A DNA stretch of 21,421 bases, taken from the NCBI GenBank assembly GCA_001579985.1, contig LRSR01011356.1, positions 1 to 21,421 on the forward strand, written 5' to 3'. The notes below the pieces were generated by a model. That model searched no databases. It was given only the letters and a program-made list of their open reading frames with translations, and was not told the DNA's origin. Shown piece after piece: positions 17,361-21,421 of the stretch; within the stretch, counting starts at the first letter, position 1, and each line of letters starts with the position of its first letter. This DNA comes from Hypsibius dujardini (lineage: Eukaryota > Tardigrada > Eutardigrada > Parachela > Hypsibiidae). A program made the translations under genes and the position numbers.

Positions 17361-17640
17361 CAGTAAGCGACAGAATTTAATCTAATGGAGGGTCCCGGAA
17401 ATGGGCAAAAGGGGCGGGACAGGGCTAATAATTCAACCATCAACCAATCAATTCCGCTCCGATTGCTTCGGAGCTCCGCTGCTTGATTGGTTGATTGTTC
17501 AAGTATTACCCCTGCCAACCAACCAATCAACCAATCAATCAGCGGAGCTCCGAAGCAATCGGAGCGGAATTGACTGGATGATTGTTCAAAAATTACCCCT
17601 GTCCCGCCCCTATTGCCCATTTCTGGGACCCTCCGTGGAC
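17361..17640. mobile_element. Family A MITE, copy 3
   Basis: The left end is the best preserved in the window: CAGTAAGCGACAGAATTTAA directly after TA, then TCTAATGGAGGGTCCCGG, then the GGGGCGGGACAGGG block. The right arm carries the inverted GC block (CCCCTGTCCCGCCCC) and GGGACCCTCCGT, but its outermost 25 bp are diverged. The core has a second palindrome, CGCTCCGATTGCTTCGGAGC, repeated inverted. Confidence 0.8.
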
Positions 17641-18230
17641 TTGAATTTTTGGTGCAATGGTGTAGAAACATCTGTCTGTCCAATAAATTAGCGGGAGCTT
17701 GAGCATGGTGAAAAAATTGAAGAACTTTCGGTACTGAATTGGTTGATCAATCAATCGACCGTTAGCCTCAGTGGACAGCAGCTGTCAGTAATCCTGTTTG
17801 AAGGTATGCATAAGCTCTTCCAGTTTCATTGACTTAGAACCGCCTGATCAGCAAGCGAAAACTGTTCTGAATCCTTGTCTGTTTGAAGTCCGGTAGTGGA
17901 TGAAAAAGGGTCGAAATGGTAGTATCTGCGACGAGGCACGTATACTAACTAGTACGTAGTACTAGTACGTACCGGTCAGGACAGTTTTGGCCACCAAACC
18001 AATCAACGCAAACTCACTCACAATACAAACACACTGAGCAAACTGGAGTGTCCAAAAGAGCTTGTTCACAATTTCACATTTTTGATTTCTCTGCATTTAC
18101 ACTCCTTTTCCCCCTCGGCATTTATATTCCCGCGTTTCTCATTCGAAATTCACTGCCTCTTAAATTTTTTTTTGCATTTTTGGATTTATATTTTACCTAG
18201 CAGGGGCATCGAAGGCGACGAGCTTGTCAA
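17641..18230. other. Intergenic, no gene recognised; small perfect hairpin
   Basis: No coding exon is supported. ACTAGTAC-GTA-GTACTAGT at 17948-17966 is a perfect 8-bp stem with a 3-bp loop inside a TA/GTAC-rich patch. The last 200 bp may belong to the promoter of the gene at 18646. Confidence 0.4.
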
Positions 18231-18237
18231 CGCAAAG

Positions 18238-18400
18238 CGCACACACACAAGGCAAACACACAACACACACACACAACACACACAACACAACACACACAAC
18301 GCAGTGAGTGGGACGAAATTTTATCGACTCTGCAGGCACATCGGATTTGCATCATTTGTGGCCGTTTCTTCCCATCACACACACACACACACACACACAA
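18238..18400. repeat. (AC)n dinucleotide tracts
   Basis: Two ACAC-rich tracts, 18238-18300 (interrupted) and about 18376-18400 (near pure), within the likely leader of the gene at 18646. Confidence 0.9.
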
Positions 18401-18645
18401 CTGCTCATTGCTCCACAAGCGCCCTTTGTTGTGCGGGAGAGACGAATTCATCCCACTTGCTTGCTATGGATTTTATTCTCCTCCATCTACTTTGACCGTT
18501 TATTTTGCAACGAACGGAGGAGAAGATTTCCCCCGCTGCTGGCTGACTGCTTATCCAATATTGGAAGATATTTTTATTGCAGTTGTGTGCGGGCAAATGA
18601 GTGCGGCTGATATGTCAAAGGAGGCATAACAATAACATTGAAATA

Positions 18646-18721
18646 ATGAGTCATCATCCTCATCCGTCGCCGCATCACCATCAACAGCAGCAGCAGCAGC
18701 AGCACGGATTAATTCGGAACG
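18646..18721 (+). CDS. Probable first coding exon of an unknown His/Gln-rich protein
   Basis: ATG at 18646 opens a 25-codon segment: Met-Ser, then a His/Pro-rich run, then seven Gln (CAA plus a CAG run), then HGLIRN, ending at a strong G|GTAAGT donor at 18722 in phase 1. A good acceptor (ATTTTTATTGCAG ending at 18582) upstream suggests a leader exon starting at 18583. Within that leader an 11-codon upstream ORF (18597-18629, MSAADMSKEA) precedes the start. His/Pro/Gln tracts of this kind are common at the N-termini of animal transcription regulators, but nothing here identifies the family. The rest of the gene would lie beyond the window, with 18722-21421 as its first intron. Confidence 0.45.
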
Positions 18722-19057
18722 GTAAGTGGATGATGACCACTTTAGACGACGCGATAATTAATTTTTCGGCTCAAAGATGTTGAGCTTTTCTTATTTATCG
18801 AGACATTATTATTTTTCCAAGTTGGTTCAAGAGGTTTATTGTGCGACTTTTACCCAGAGGGACTGTTGTTATATTTTTTATGCCACAAAAAAAATGAACT
18901 CAAATCTAATCAGTGATAAGTAAAACGTAATTGAAATTTGGGAATTCGGACTTGCGAGAGCGGAATGAAAAAATTATAACTATTAAGATTAAGATTCGAC
19001 GACGACGACGCTGCCTAATGATTCTCCAAGCGCTTTATTGGCACCGGTAATTCTCTA

Positions 19058-19204
19058 ACTAATCAAGCAATCGATCATTGATACCGATAACTAATCAAGC
19101 AATCAATCATTGGTACCTGTATTTAATCAAGCAATCAATCATTGATACCGATACCTAATCAATCAATCATTGGTATCGGTAACTAATCAAGCAATCAATC
19201 ATTG
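19058..19204. repeat. About 30-bp AATC-rich tandem repeat
   Basis: Five units of TAATCAAGCAATCAATCATT then GATACCGATA/GGTACCTGTA variants; the fourth unit is 4 bp shorter. Confidence 0.85.
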
Positions 19205-19509
19205 TGGCCAATACAAAACATTAGCAATCAAAAGACACAAAGCAAATCGACAACAAATTATTGGATGAGATTGATTAACAGGGAAACTGCCAAATATTTC
19301 CGACTCACTGTGTGATGATTCATTCGGCATCTTCCCTAATCTAGCGATGTTGCTTGACCCGGTACTACCCGTAAACCCAATAAACACCTGGTTACCAAAG
19401 AGCTAAATGGATTTGCAAAATATTTTTTTTGCAGGAGAAAAATTAATTTATAATGTGCTTGTCTAATTGGTTTTAGATGGGAGGAAGTGGCGTTTGCGAC
19501 AGTTCTCGA

Positions 19510-19626
19510 CACTTGGCAAAAACCTTGCGCTGACCGAGTTAAGCCATTACACTCGTTTGACGGTTGTTGTAACACAGTCGCGAGTCAAAGTGCTTAATTC
19601 GGTCAGTGCAAGGTTTTTGCCACGTG
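19510..19626 (+). mobile_element. Family B foldback MITE, copy 4
   Basis: The best preserved copy: CACTTGGCAAAAACCTTGCG, CTGACCGAGTTAAGCCATTA, CACTCGTTTGACGG, then the partial mirror AGTGCTTAATTCGGTCAGTG, then CAAGGTTTTTGCCACGTG. Arms pair over about 50 bp with mismatches. Confidence 0.85.
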
Positions 19627-19814
19627 TGCATACGCGCTCATGAGCGTGGGCAGTGTCCGTTTCGCTTGACGGATAATGGAACCGATCTTGTATTTCAGAC
19701 ACGTGCTTATAGAGAGAGAGATAGCGAGGCACAATCGTTAATTGAATTGGATGACTCTCAGTCGTTATCGCACATTTTCTGCTATGATCAACTGATAACT
19801 CACTTTCATGTCTA

Positions 19815-20134
19815 ACTTGGGAACGTTTTCAGCTGTCGAATTCAGAACCGTTCCAAAATATTTTTTTCATTCAGACCTAATTTAGTAATAAATATAAAAA
19901 TTTATTTGATCAACAATCAACCAAACAGTCTGCACACAGTTTCAATCAAACAATCAATTGACGGTACACAGCAGCAAGTCCATTGAGACAACTGCCAACT
20001 TTGAAAATTCACCGACAAATTTTTTTTTAGCTTGACCGGCAAAATAAATTTTTATATTCATTACTAAATTAGGTCTGAATGGAAAAAATATTTTAGAACG
20101 GTTCTGAATTCGACAGCTGAAAACGTTCCCAAGT
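19815..20134. mobile_element. 320-bp element with about 93-bp near-identical terminal inverted repeats
   Basis: Both ends begin ACTTGGGAACGTTTTCAGCT and run on through GTCGAATTCAGAACCGTTC, then CATTCAGACCTAATTTAGTA, to ATAAAAATTTATTT. I count three differences over about 93 positions. The core (about 130 bp) is AATCAA-rich and has no coding capacity. TA lies beside both ends, though not perfectly symmetrically. Confidence 0.9.
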
Positions 20135-20217
20135 AAGAAAAGCAGAATGTCACTGTCCGTTTTGGCGTACGAAGAGGAATCTCGTTAAAACGATCAAAAT
20201 TACGCTTTCTTTTACTT

Positions 20218-20418
20218 TCCGAATCAAAATTTAATTTGAAATCGATTGGCATGAGCAGAGAAATATTTCGAAGCCAGTGGGCGGAGCTGCGGATTGTGAT
20301 ATCAGTAGAACCGGAAACTTCGCGGTGTGATTTCAGAACTGATCCGAAACTCCGCCCCCTGATGTGAAAACATTTTTCTGCTCACGCCAATCGATTGCAA
20401 ATTAAATTTTGGATCGGA
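20218..20418. mobile_element. 201-bp inverted-repeat element
   Basis: The left end TCCGAATCAAAATTTAATTT then ATCGATTGGCATGAGCAG matches the inverted right end TCCGATCCAAAATTTAATTT then ATCGATTGGCGTGAGCAG. A second conserved block GGGCGGAG lies further in. Arms span about 85 bp with moderate divergence, so it is older than its neighbour at 19815. Confidence 0.85.
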
Positions 20419-20617
20419 TAATGTCAATAAATCACACTTTTCATCTTTTGGTGAATTAAGCAGTGATTGGTACTGCCAATGGCCAAGAATAGGCTGGATT
20501 TCTCGCACAGTCTACTGCTATTTGTGTGCTTTAAATTAATTTATTATTACATAAGGCTTTTATTTAAATTTGAATAGCGATTAAAATTGGTCAAAGCAGG
20601 TTTTATATTTTATATTT

Positions 20618-20734
20618 AAATGCTTTACATTTAATTTAATTTAAATGCTTTACATTAAATTAAATTTAAATGCTTGACATTTAATTTAATTTAAATGTTT
20701 AAAATTTAATTTAAATGTTTTTAATTTAATTTAA
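20618..20734. repeat. 20-25 bp AT-rich tandem repeat
   Basis: Five units of AAATGCTTTACATTTAATTT plus AATTT, shortening to 20 bp at the end, inside a wider AT-rich, TTTAAATT-dominated stretch (20530-20940). No gene is seen in that stretch. Confidence 0.8.
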
Positions 20735-21267
20735 AATCAAACGTCGTTGTCGTGTGTTGATCTTCAATTTAATTTAAATTAAAGCTGTAAACTCTTTTTA
20801 AATTGACAATAATTTTAATGCAAATTTGATTTAAAATGCGGGAAAAGATTATTTTATTTTTAAATTAAATCATTTTTATTTAATATAAAATCGGATTCTG
20901 GTCAACGATGATTTTAATATTATTTTAAATTCAAAATCTTCATTTAAAGAGCGTTATAACTGGCACCGGATATTCTGCAGTTTCGGCTTCGCTTTTTATT
21001 ACAATCTTCCTCCCACCTGTCAAACATAAAAGCATACTACACCGCCGTGAATGTCATTTTGCGGTGAGGCTTTTACAGCAGCAGCGAGAACGAGACGACT
21101 ATTACGGCAGAGACTTGAGAGGAGAGATCATAACAGCTTGCAACAACAGTGCCCCAGATAGATAAATACACAATAAGCAGGATGCGCCATGACACGAAAC
21201 TCTTTCCTCGACACAAAGACACGAGGCGCTCGATTGTGGAACGAAAAGCGAACAGACCAATCACTTC

Positions 21268-21372
21268 GTGTGTTGTGCGCGCAAGTGTTGTGCGCTCGTG
21301 CGCGCATGTGTTGTGCGCGCGTGTGTTGTGCGCTCGTTTGTGGTGCGCTCTTGTGTAGTGCACGCGTGTGTT
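21268..21372. repeat. GTGTTGTGCGCGC tandem array
   Basis: About six degenerate units of 17-18 bp (GTGTTGTGCGCGCGTGTG and variants). Alternating purine-pyrimidine composition resembles the tract at 7192-7283. Confidence 0.8.
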
Positions 21373-21421
21373 GCTGCACACAACTAAACGAGGAAATGCC
21401 AATTTGCTTGTGAATTCGTCA

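Noticed and set aside
17766-17810. Candidate second PDZ exon (QQLSVILFE before GTATGC)
   Set aside because: The phase does not match the 17245 donor and the alternative frames hit stops.
19606-19815. 69-codon frame overlapping family B copy 4
   Set aside because: The start lies inside the MITE and no domain is recognisable.
21081-21170. Possible exon reading RERDDYYGRDLRG after an AG
   Set aside because: It is out of phase with the 18721 donor, ends soon at TAA, and is too short and low in complexity to support.

Overview
This is a window of nuclear DNA from an animal with a compact, intron-rich genome. Every protein gene I can reconstruct is split by short GT-AG introns (about 50-700 bp) and uses the standard code. 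Four conserved metazoan genes sit within about 17 kb. The intronic and intergenic DNA is full of short foldback elements (MITE-like), a dead mariner, CTGT/GACA microsatellites and AATC/ATCA-rich tandem arrays. I read it as an invertebrate bilaterian but cannot name the phylum from sequence alone.

Layout. (1) 1-832: an internal exon (519-832, +) of an HLX/H2.0-type homeobox gene. The exon stops at a donor inside the homeodomain, just before recognition helix 3, and the next exon is not recognisable. (2) 841-4400: a repeat-dominated stretch holding MITE families A, B and C, a further 238-bp inverted-repeat element and a degraded Tc1/mariner transposase (-). (3) 4632-7084: a complete ten-exon SIAH/seven-in-absentia E3 ubiquitin ligase gene (+, 322 codons in my model). 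(4) 7501-9656: a complete six-exon TIMM21 (Tim21) gene (-, 225 codons), convergent with SIAH. (5) 10296-16731: a complete sixteen-exon DHX34 helicase gene (+, 1200 codons), divergent from TIMM21 across a 639-bp intergenic region. (6) 16732-21421: a probable lone PDZ-domain exon (17107-17245), another family A element, a probable first coding exon of an unknown His/Gln-rich protein (18646-18721), then repeat-filled DNA with two large inverted-repeat elements.

The genes do unrelated jobs: development, ubiquitin ligation, mitochondrial import and nonsense-mediated decay. They are linked by position, not pathway. TIMM21 and DHX34 probably share a bidirectional promoter. SIAH and TIMM21 share a 416-bp 3' region. 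CTGT/GACA arrays lie in introns of all three complete genes and never in an exon.

Exon models were built by hand from homology, phase continuity and GT-AG signals. Protein-family assignments rest on recognised motifs, not on database searches.
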